From the NCBI GenBank assembly GCA_021798415.1, contig JAJZGO010000082.1, forward strand, positions 1 through 6,671: 6,671 bases of DNA, given 5' to 3'. The DNA comes from Thermoplasmata archaeon (GTDB taxonomy: Archaea > Thermoplasmatota > Thermoplasmata > Lutacidiplasmatales > UBA184). Shown here one piece after another: positions 1 to 5,018 of this stretch (positions are counted from its first letter, which is position 1; each line of letters starts with the position of its first letter). The notes under the pieces were generated by a model. It searched no databases and was not told the origin of the DNA. It worked only from the letters and a program-made list of their open reading frames with translations. The position numbers and the translations under genes are program-made.

Positions 1-288
1 GTCGGGGCCGGGGACCGTCGCTCGGTCGCCGAGCTGATCCGGCGCAACCAAGAGCTCCTGAGGGAAGTGGGGGTCTCGCACCCGCGGCTCGAAGCGCTGA
101 TCGAGGCGGCCGCTCCCGCGAGCGAGGCCGCGAAGCTCACCGGGGCCGGAGCAGGCGGGTCGATCGTCGTTCTGCCGACCCCGGGCAAGGAAGCCGAGCT
201 CGTCCGTCGCCTCGCGCGCGCCGGTGGACTTCCGTTCGTCGTACGGCCCGTCGGCGGCGCCGAGGTCGTCGACGCTCCGCCCGGGTGA
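1..288 (+). CDS. mvk: Mevalonate kinase, C-terminal part (GHMP kinase family), 5' end outside window
   Basis: Only the last 95 residues are present; the frame is open to the left edge. The product would phosphorylate mevalonate with ATP in the cytoplasm, the step that commits carbon to isoprenoid and archaeal lipid synthesis. The diagnostic piece is the glycine-rich GHMP motif 3, KLTGAGAGGSIVVL, near residues 48-61. It is preceded by the helical stretch with N-x-E-LL and GVSHPRLEALIEAA that is typical of archaeal mevalonate kinases just ahead of this motif. The position where many family members have Cys after GG is Ser here. The gene ends at TGA 286-288, about 14 bases from the stop of the convergent YchF gene, leaving almost no room for separate terminators. 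Another GHMP kinase, such as phosphomevalonate or homoserine kinase, is possible but fits the motif surroundings less well. Confidence 0.82.
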   Translation, partial: VGAGDRRSVAELIRRNQELLREVGVSHPRLEALIEAAAPASEAAKLTGAGAGGSIVVLPTPGKEAELVRRLARAGGLPFVVRPVGGAEVVDAPPG

Positions 289-302
289 GCCCCGATCGCG
301 GC

Positions 303-1499
303 TCACTTGCGGGCGACGATCCGGATCACCGCGTTCGGTCCGACGGGCTGGTCGGCGCCGAGGGCCCGGTGCGTCCGCCCGTCGATCGCGCGGATGAAGT
401 TCTCGCCGAGGTCCGTGTGGACCCTGTAGGCGAGGGCCCGGGCGGTCGTCGAGGCGGGAACGAGGAGCGCATCGGGGAGCACGCGGCCCTGCCCGTCGGT
501 CCAGCGGGTCTCGTCTTCGACCGGGTAGACGACGATCCGACCGAGCCGTTCGTAGACCATCCGTTCGAGCGCGGGCTGGACACCGGTCGAACCCCACCGC
601 GCGAGCACCGCCCGCACCTCCTCGAGCGCTTTGGCTTGCGCGCTCGACAGACGTTTCGGGTCGCCGACCTCGAAGGTCGGGTCCCCGGGCCGGTACCCGA
701 TGAGACCGGCCCGCGCCGCCCGTCGTAGGAGGAGCTCCGCGTCCGACGCGGTCGGAACCACGGGGATCGGGTCGATCGCGGTCGCGAGGGACGTCGCGGC
801 TTCGGGGAGGGCGCGATCGGACTTGTTCGCCGCGACGAGCCGGGGTTTCGCCGTTCGCAAGAGCTCGAGCGCGATCCGCTTTCGGTCCGCCTCGGACCAG
901 TGCGCGGGGTGGGCGCGGTCGGCGGGCAGGTGCCTTAGCGCGGCCGCGATCGCGAAGGGCGCGATCGACAGGCCCGTGAGCCGTTCGGCGAGGAACTCCT
1001 CGACCTTTCGTCCTTCGATCTCCGTTCCGCGAGCGTGGCGGGCGAAGTCGCGGCCGAGGATCTCCGCGACCCACGCGACCAGTTCGTCTTCGAGCCAACG
1101 AACCTCGTCCGCGGGGTCGTGGCGGCCCGGAGCGTCGATACGGCCCTCGGCGTCGGTCGCCCCAGAAAGGTCGACGACCTGCACGAACCCGTCCGCCGCC
1201 CGGAGGTCGTCGAGGAACTTGTGCCCGAGGCCCTTGCCCGCGCTCGCGCCCGGCACGAGCCCCGGCACGTCCACGAGGTTCACCGGGACCCAGCGCGTTC
1301 CGTTCAGGCACTTCGCGTTGCCCGGAGTGCACGGGGTCGCCTTCTCGACATGCGGGCAAGGGGCTCGGACGGCCCCGACCCCCCGGTTCGGCGTGATCGT
1401 CGTGAACGGGTAGGGGGCCATCGGGACATCGAGCAGCGTCAGCGCGTTGAAGAACGTCGACTTCCCGACGTTCGGCTTTCCGACGACCCCGACCTCCAC
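303..1499 (-). CDS. ychF: Obg-family GTPase/ATPase YchF, archaeal Ygr210 type, with C-terminal TGS domain
   Basis: This is a 398-residue cytoplasmic P-loop NTPase of the TRAFAC class, in a family linked to ribosomes and translation. Visible motifs are G1 GKPNVGKST (residues 7-15), the G2 region YPFTTITPN (30-38), G3 DVPG (77-80) and G4 NKSD (225-228). Bacterial YchF and OLA1 usually have NxxE at G4, so NKxD favours guanine specificity. A cysteine-bearing insert (C48, C57, C64) followed by GTRWVPV is characteristic of the archaeal/fungal Ygr210 branch. The last 75 or so residues form a TGS domain. The frame stays open upstream to 1619, but that part overlaps the preceding gene and lacks family similarity. 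I chose GTG 1499 because it gives the family's usual start (MEVGVVGKPNVGKS) and has GGAGG four bases upstream. It starts 23 bases after the adenosyltransferase stop, so it is probably co-transcribed. Confidence 0.93.
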   Translation of the reverse strand: MEVGVVGKPNVGKSTFFNALTLLDVPMAPYPFTTITPNRGVGAVRAPCPHVEKATPCTPGNAKCLNGTRWVPVNLVDVPGLVPGASAGKGLGHKFLDDLRAADGFVQVVDLSGATDAEGRIDAPGRHDPADEVRWLEDELVAWVAEILGRDFARHARGTEIEGRKVEEFLAERLTGLSIAPFAIAAALRHLPADRAHPAHWSEADRKRIALELLRTAKPRLVAANKSDRALPEAATSLATAIDPIPVVPTASDAELLLRRAARAGLIGYRPGDPTFEVGDPKRLSSAQAKALEEVRAVLARWGSTGVQPALERMVYERLGRIVVYPVEDETRWTDGQGRVLPDALLVPASTTARALAYRVHTDLGENFIRAIDGRTHRALGADQPVGPNAVIRIVARK

Positions 1500-1503
1500 A
1501 CGG

Positions 1504-1508
1504 CCTCC
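1504..1508 (-). promoter_or_regulatory. Ribosome binding site deciding the ychF start
   Basis: On the minus strand GGAGG lies four bases before GTG 1499. It supports the short start over the longer open frame that reaches 1619. Confidence 0.6.
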
Positions 1509-1522
1509 GAACGGACCTTGCT

Positions 1523-2098
1523 CTACACCGAATAGTCGGGGGGGATCTCCGAGATCCCCTGCTTCGCGTTCGCGGCCAGCGCGAGGGCAAAGAAGAGGTC
1601 GCTCAGGCGGTTCGTCCACGCGAGCAGTTCGGGTCGGACCGGTTCCGAGCGGTTGAGGCTCCAGAGCTCGCGTTCCGCACGGCGGGCGATCGTGCGGCAG
1701 ACGTGGAGCTCGGCCGCCGCCCGTGACCCTCCGGGGAGCACGAACGAGTGCAGGGTGGGATGGGCCGCATCGAATCGGTCGATGTCCGCTTCGAGCCGAT
1801 GCACGTGGCGCTCCTCGATCCGGTGAGCGGGTGCGGTGGCCGACGGCCCCCGGGCGAGCTCGGCCTGGCCGACGTAGAGCTCGTGCTCGAGCCTTCGCAA
1901 GACGGCACGGAACTCCGAGAGTCCCTCGGGGAGGTCGGCGATCGCGAGCCCGAGGTGGGCCCCGAGCTCGTCGAGCGTCCCGTACGCGCGGATGCGGGGG
2001 GAGTCCTTGTCTACGCGCGGACCACCGGCGAGACCGGTCGTTCCTCGATCGCCCGTGCGGGTGTAGAGACGCGGGATACTCTCGCCTCCGGCCGCCAC
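1523..2098 (-). CDS. pduO: Cob(I)alamin adenosyltransferase, PduO type
   Basis: This 191-residue enzyme, a usual length for the family, transfers the 5'-deoxyadenosyl group of ATP to cob(I)alamin to make adenosylcobalamin. The PduO signature is clear: YTRTGDRGTTGL (residues 12-23, the N-terminal ATP-binding loop), then RIRAYGTLDELGAHLGLA (35-52), LPGGSRAAAELH (121-132), RTIARRAER (135-143) and NRLSDLFFALA (163-173). One oddity is that the C-terminal helix reads LALAAN (172-177), where the family usually has an Arg (LARxxN). The start is GTG 2098; no other in-frame start lies between it and the YTRTGD motif, and no strong ribosome site precedes it. It may therefore be translated by coupling to the overlapping small upstream frame (2011-2238). 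It lies just upstream of ychF and downstream of an RHH regulator. No cobalamin-dependent enzyme is visible here to show its client. Confidence 0.92.
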   Translation of the reverse strand: MAAGGESIPRLYTRTGDRGTTGLAGGPRVDKDSPRIRAYGTLDELGAHLGLAIADLPEGLSEFRAVLRRLEHELYVGQAELARGPSATAPAHRIEERHVHRLEADIDRFDAAHPTLHSFVLPGGSRAAAELHVCRTIARRAERELWSLNRSEPVRPELLAWTNRLSDLFFALALAANAKQGISEIPPDYSV

Positions 2099-2238
2099 TG
2101 CAACTGGTCCAGGGGAGAACTCAGGCCGTGGACGGGACAGAACGAGATGTGCAGCACCTCATTATGCTTAGCGTCCTGTCGGCACAGTCGGCAGATGAAC
2201 CCGCTCCGTTCGCTCCACGCAATCCCCATCGGTTCCAT
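2011..2238 (-). CDS. Possible small zinc-binding protein, 75 residues, overlapping pduO
   Basis: I recognise no family. The frame starts at ATG 2238, 27 bases after the stop of the RHH gene, with an AAGGA-like site about seven bases upstream. It has C16-x2-C19, then C34-P-V-H37-G, a plausible four-ligand zinc site (C-x2-C-x14-C-x2-H). Third codon positions are mostly G or C, as in its neighbours. Against it, the last 88 bases overlap pduO in another frame. If real, it fills the otherwise empty 167 bases between the RHH gene and pduO, and its translation could deliver ribosomes to the weakly marked pduO start. The residues after about 45 look like a shadow of pduO, so the functional part would be the N-terminal knuckle. 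Alternatives are an untranslated leader, or a frameshifted remnant of a longer gene. Confidence 0.42.
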   Translation of the reverse strand: MEPMGIAWSERSGFICRLCRQDAKHNEVLHISFCPVHGLSSPLDQLQWRPEARVSRVSTPARAIEERPVSPVVRA

Positions 2239-2265
2239 GTTGCAATCCTTCCCCAGTCCCGGAAG

Positions 2266-2667
2266 CTAGCGCCGGAGGAGCCCCCGACCCTCCCGTGCCG
2301 CCCGGCGTCGACCCTCGCGTCGCTCGTGCGCCGACCGCGCACGATCGCGCAGCGCCGGCACGTGTTCCGCGTGGGTGAGCGCTAGCTCCCGGATGCCCAG
2401 CGTCACCGCGAGCGCCACGGCGCTCTCGATGTCGCGAGCGTACCCGTCCTCGACCATTTCCTCGAGCTCGGCCCGCAGGGTCGCGGGTAGCTCAACGCCG
2501 GAGGGAGCCGACTCTTCGGCCCCCTGCCGCACGAGCTCGCGGATCGCTTCGGAGCGGTTCGCGAGATTGCGGTGCGTCTGGAACCTCTCGAGGAGCGACT
2601 CCTCCTCGGACGTGAGGCGCACGCCGAGAAAGTGGGTCGCGGGAGCGTGGGCTCGAGCGGTCCGCAC
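2266..2667 (-). CDS. Ribbon-helix-helix (CopG/Arc-like) DNA-binding regulator
   Basis: This is a 133-residue protein with an N-terminal ribbon-helix-helix: a strand HFLGVRLTSEEE (residues 12-23), a first helix LLERFQTHRNL, and a second helix NRSEAIRELVRQGAE (37-51). Such domains dimerise through the strand and bind DNA as transcription regulators. The middle part, ELPATLRAELEEMV (about 59-72) followed by EDGYARDIESAVALAVTLGIREL, resembles a second, degenerate copy of the same fold. The last 30 or so residues are a strongly basic tail rich in Arg. It is the first gene of the minus-strand group, 27 bases from the small zinc frame. The GTG start at 2667 has no ribosome site but a TATA-like box at the right distance for a leaderless message. 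Its targets are not shown by the sequence; autoregulation, or control of cobalamin metabolism through its neighbour pduO, are guesses. Confidence 0.8.
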   Translation of the reverse strand: MRTARAHAPATHFLGVRLTSEEESLLERFQTHRNLANRSEAIRELVRQGAEESAPSGVELPATLRAELEEMVEDGYARDIESAVALAVTLGIRELALTHAEHVPALRDRARSAHERREGRRRAAREGRGLLRR

Positions 2668-2689
2668 GTGTTTTACATAAATTTAACAG

Positions 2690-2697
2690 ATATTTAG
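2690..2697 (-). promoter_or_regulatory. TATA-like box of the minus-strand RHH-pduO-ychF group
   Basis: On the minus strand CTAAATAT is centred about 26-27 bases before GTG 2667. That is the archaeal TATA-to-start distance, so a leaderless transcript beginning at the GTG is likely. It lies in an AT-rich block (about 2669-2705) that stands out sharply from the GC-rich gene. A second AT run at 2677-2686 is too close to the start to serve as the TATA box. Confidence 0.55.
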
Positions 2698-2705
2698 ATA
2701 TTGCT

Positions 2706-2977
2706 CACCCACCGTTTTACGAACGGGGGCAAGGCGTCTCCAAACCCAGAGAACCCTATCCGGCAGAGCAGGGGAGGCAGACGGTGTCGACTTCCACGAG
2801 TGGCCATGAAGGGTTTGGCAGGGGACGAGAACTCGCCGAATCGAGCCGGACTTGGACAATTGATCGAGCGGGCCGCTGACAACCCCATCACCGACACGAA
2901 ACTTCAGTTTCATGGATTTCATATGTCACATTCATTAATTCGTCGAGGTAAGCCGGATAGACAAAGGAATGTCGTAC
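2706..2977. other. Divergent intergenic stretch, no gene I can support
   Basis: This stretch separates the conserved minus-strand group from the plus-strand island. Composition drifts from moderately GC-rich (about 2740-2890) to AT-rich (about 2895-2990). It is open in one plus frame (TTG 2701 to TGA 3018, with an internal ATG at 2806) and in two minus frames (2683-2922 and 2694-2897). None has a recognisable motif, and the plus frame has no ribosome site at its start. Small inverted repeats are present: CCGTT/AACGG around 2712-2726, and GAAAC/GTTTC near 2900. I see no tRNA, terminal repeat or promoter consensus that would explain the whole stretch. It could be a remnant of an element boundary or a decayed small gene. 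Confidence 0.5.
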
Positions 2978-2984
2978 GAAGGAG

Positions 2985-2991
2985 TTATATG
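2985..2991 (+). promoter_or_regulatory. TATA-like box ahead of the accessory operon
   Basis: TTATATG lies 24-30 bases before ATG 3015, preceded by a purine-rich GAAGGAG that could serve as the BRE. The distance fits a leaderless transcript starting at or next to ATG 3015. The gene has no ribosome site of its own, which supports this reading. The same bases can also be read as a ribosome site plus start codon of a nine-codon leader. Confidence 0.42.
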
Positions 2992-3018
2992 GAAACAGAG
3001 ATGTCCGGTTTCCCATGA
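2989..3018 (+). CDS. Possible nine-residue leader peptide coupled to the operon
   Basis: GAAGGAG (2978-2984) sits four bases before ATG 2989. The frame encodes METEMSGFP and stops at TGA 3016-3018, overlapping ATG 3015 as ATGA, the same junction used by the next two gene pairs. This would supply a ribosome to a first gene that has no site of its own. It is mutually exclusive with reading 2985-2991 as the TATA box of a leaderless message, so confidence is low. Confidence 0.2.
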   Translation: METEMSGFP

Positions 3019-3581
3019 CCGTGAAGGCACGGGTCGCAACGGGAACGTTCGACCTAATGATCGAGGCCGAGACGAACGATGACGCAGCAAATCTGCTGAA
3101 GCTGCTCGACGGCTATCTGAAGTCGGCAGGCAATGGACCACCAAGACTGAGGGCCGGACCACCCGAAGTGACCATGTCTCCCCACCCGGTCGAGCCGGGC
3201 TTGCCTCCTCCGCCGTTCCTCGCGGAGCTCCCGTCGGTGATTCAGTCGGACTCGAAGACGGGGCTACTCACTCTGAGGGCGAAGCTCCACGAAGCACCCG
3301 GGCAAGCCTCTCGCGCCGCAGACGCAGCCCTGGTCATCCTCTTGGGATACACATTGCAGGGGAAGGACTCCACCTACGGCACGACGCTGATGAAGAGCCT
3401 CCGCCAGACGGGTTACAACATCGACCGTGTGGACCGGCCGCTCGAACCGTACCAAGACAAGGGCCTGGTGCTCGTGAGCGGGACGAAGAAGTCGCGCGCG
3501 TACCACCTCACTGAGCATGGGAAGGACAAGGCGAGGGAGCTCGTCGAAGAGCTCACTGCGGCCTTCGGAGCCTCACCATGA
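3015..3581 (+). CDS. Winged-helix protein with proline-rich linker (island gene 1)
   Basis: This 188-residue protein belongs to no named family that I recognise. Residues 1-37 look like a small strand-helix unit (VKARVATGTFDLMIEAE, then a helix with NLLKLLDGYLK). A Pro/Gly-rich linker spans about 40-70 with a run of four prolines. Residues 100-183 form a winged-helix domain: helix AADAALVILLGYTL, a turn, helix TTLMKSLRQTGY, recognition-type helix DRVDRPLEPYQDKG, the wing LVLVSGTKKSRAYHLTEHG, and a C-terminal helix. There is no signal peptide or membrane segment, so it acts in the cytoplasm, probably on DNA. Its stop overlaps the start of the next gene as ATGA. It may regulate the operon or be the DNA-reading subunit of a complex. 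GC content is visibly lower than in the genes left of 2670. Confidence 0.82.
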   Translation: MTVKARVATGTFDLMIEAETNDDAANLLKLLDGYLKSAGNGPPRLRAGPPEVTMSPHPVEPGLPPPPFLAELPSVIQSDSKTGLLTLRAKLHEAPGQASRAADAALVILLGYTLQGKDSTYGTTLMKSLRQTGYNIDRVDRPLEPYQDKGLVLVSGTKKSRAYHLTEHGKDKARELVEELTAAFGASP

Positions 3582-4063
3582 GGTCCACCGTCGCCCAACG
3601 CCTGGAAAATCTCGAACGCCGAGTCTCCCTGCTCGAAGGTCGGCCGCCCGACCGTGGGGCTGACCGGCCCCCGGCGTTACAGTCGCCACGGGAGTTCCTA
3701 ATGTCGCACACCGGGGCGAAGAGGCTTGCAGACCTGGGTCTCCTTGCCGGGTACTTCATCGAGGTGATCAGTGGGAAGGAGTCGTTCACTCTCGACGAGC
3801 TGAACGAGTTCTACTCTCAGGCCAAGGAGCCCCGGCCCAAGGCATACCGTGACGTCCCCTACCAAAACGTAAGGCGGGGCGTCTTCAGGCAGGTTGGGAA
3901 GATTGTCCAGTCGCGTCACGCACACAATCGGTGGGCACTAACAAATCTTGGGATCGCTCGCGTCGAGGGCGGGTTCGCTGACGCTCACCCAAACTTGCCT
4001 GAGCGGAGGTCGAAGGCGGCCAAGCCCACTGATGACGCCGGTTCAACGGGAGGAAACCGATGA
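3578..4063 (+). CDS. Coiled-coil plus winged-helix-like protein (island gene 2)
   Basis: This is a 161-residue protein without a named family I can give. Residues 3-22 (VAQRLENLERRVSLLEG) carry a leucine heptad pattern, a short coiled coil probably used for oligomerisation. After a Pro-rich break, residues 36-132 read as an all-helical to winged-helix domain: SPREFLMSHTGAKRLADLG, LLAGYFIEVISGKESFTLDELNEFYSQAKEP, NVRRGVFRQVGKIV, and a wing around HNRWALTNLGIARVEG. The phrase ESFTLDELNEFYSQAKEP resembles winged-helix proteins I have seen in accessory regions, from memory only. The C-terminal 30 residues are polar and probably disordered. The start overlaps the preceding stop (ATGA), with a GGAG seven bases upstream, and the stop overlaps the next start (ATGA). 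It is likely a partner of genes 1 and 3. Confidence 0.8.
   Translation: MRSTVAQRLENLERRVSLLEGRPPDRGADRPPALQSPREFLMSHTGAKRLADLGLLAGYFIEVISGKESFTLDELNEFYSQAKEPRPKAYRDVPYQNVRRGVFRQVGKIVQSRHAHNRWALTNLGIARVEGGFADAHPNLPERRSKAAKPTDDAGSTGGNR
4048..4053 (+). promoter_or_regulatory. Ribosome binding site of the ParB-like gene
   Basis: GGGAGG lies six bases before ATG 4060, inside the end of the preceding gene. It supports this start, so translation can begin independently as well as by ATGA coupling. Confidence 0.6.
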
Positions 4064-4968
4064 CGACCATCAGGCAACGAATCCTAGCAGCATATCTCAA
4101 CCGCAACGAACTGCTTGCCCAGGCCCAAGGCCTTGCGGCTGTACCCGACCCGGCTGAGAAGGCCCGGTTCTGGGCGGCTTACAGGACCGCGCGCTCCGAA
4201 CTCGCCCGATTGCAGCCGGCGCCCTCAACACCCCCGTTGCTTACCGATCTGCCTACAGAAGCCCGTCCTTACTTAGAGCGATTGGAGGGGACTTCAGCTT
4301 TTCAGGATGGATTCGGCGGTTTCGAATATCGCTTCATGTCCGTACCAATCGACCGGATATGTCCTCTGCAGATGTTCAGCAACCTCGAGCCAGCGCTTTC
4401 TCCACCGCCCGTGAGCGACCTCGACGCCACGCTAAACTACGCGCTCCCGAACGACGCATCAATCCCCGGTGAGACGGTCATCACGCCCGCTGGGTTCCGT
4501 TTCACTTCGCCACGGTACGGCCATGGCCCCCAGAACTTGCGACGGCGGCTCAGCGGGCACCAAGTGGTAGTTTCCTTCGAGCATGTCAACCTAGTCCAAG
4601 TCAGAAGGTTCGGGAACACCCTCGTCATGTTCAACGGGACCCATCGAGCAGTTGAAATGTGGAGGGCGGGCATCACATCCATTCCTGCGATTGTGATTGA
4701 GCACCAAAACCCTGGAGAGGCCGAATGGCCCACGGGTCCGGGTTTCTTCGCTACAGGATTCTTGCTAGCAAATCCCCGGCAACCCCCTCAGGGAGCCCGC
4801 CCGCCGCTGATTCCGGATCTACTCTCAAATCTGTCGGTAGAGTGTCAGATTACCACCACTCCGACCGTTGTCGAGGTCGGCTTCGGAGGGCAACAGGGTG
4901 CGCAACCGCAAGCACCTCAGGGCATCATGATTCCGCTCGGTGGACTCCAAGCGATTCCAGGACGGTAG
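4060..4968 (+). CDS. ParB/sulfiredoxin-like fold protein (island gene 3)
   Basis: This 302-residue protein has three visible parts. Residues 1-60 are helical (RQRILAAYLNRNELLAQAQGL, KARFWAAYRTARSELARL). Residues 88-215 carry what looks like a ParB/Srx-type domain: an opening strand YRFMSVPIDRICPL (90-103), a long insert, then a strand pair with VNLVQVRRFGNTLVMFNGTHR and AVEMWRAGITSIPAIVIE (197-214). The NG-x-HR turn followed by a helix, Gly and IPxIV matches the G-x-R/HR box by which ParB-like domains bind nucleotide or phosphate. The C-terminal 60 residues are rich in Pro, Gln and Gly and probably flexible. Known ParB-fold proteins include CTP-dependent clamps, nucleases and small-molecule phosphotransferases, so the activity cannot be set from sequence. 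The insert of about 90 residues between the opening strand and NGTHR is longer than in classical ParB. There is no helix-turn-helix of its own; genes 1 and 2 may supply DNA binding. Confidence 0.78.
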   Translation: MTTIRQRILAAYLNRNELLAQAQGLAAVPDPAEKARFWAAYRTARSELARLQPAPSTPPLLTDLPTEARPYLERLEGTSAFQDGFGGFEYRFMSVPIDRICPLQMFSNLEPALSPPPVSDLDATLNYALPNDASIPGETVITPAGFRFTSPRYGHGPQNLRRRLSGHQVVVSFEHVNLVQVRRFGNTLVMFNGTHRAVEMWRAGITSIPAIVIEHQNPGEAEWPTGPGFFATGFLLANPRQPPQGARPPLIPDLLSNLSVECQITTTPTVVEVGFGGQQGAQPQAPQGIMIPLGGLQAIPGR

Positions 4969-5018
4969 GCGGCCGAAAGCGTTTGGACGTGTTGAAGAAA
5001 TGGAGATCTAAGTCTAAC

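Noticed and set aside
285..1535. Several long plus-strand frames across the ychF region
   Set aside because: They are shadows in GC-rich DNA, rich in Arg, Ser and Ala with no domain pattern, and ychF on the other strand explains the region fully.
1500..1619. Longer YchF start at 1619
   Set aside because: The extra 40 residues lie over pduO, lack similarity to the family, and GTG 1499 has GGAGG and the standard N-terminus.
2683..2922. Minus-strand frames in the divergent region (2683-2922 and 2694-2897)
   Set aside because: They have no ribosome site or domain pattern, and they run through the promoter region of the RHH gene.
4725..5018. N-terminal extension of island gene 4 to an ATG at 4725
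   Set aside because: This part overlaps gene 3 in another frame, is low-complexity Ser/Arg-rich, and the SAP-like domain begins naturally at ATG 5019.
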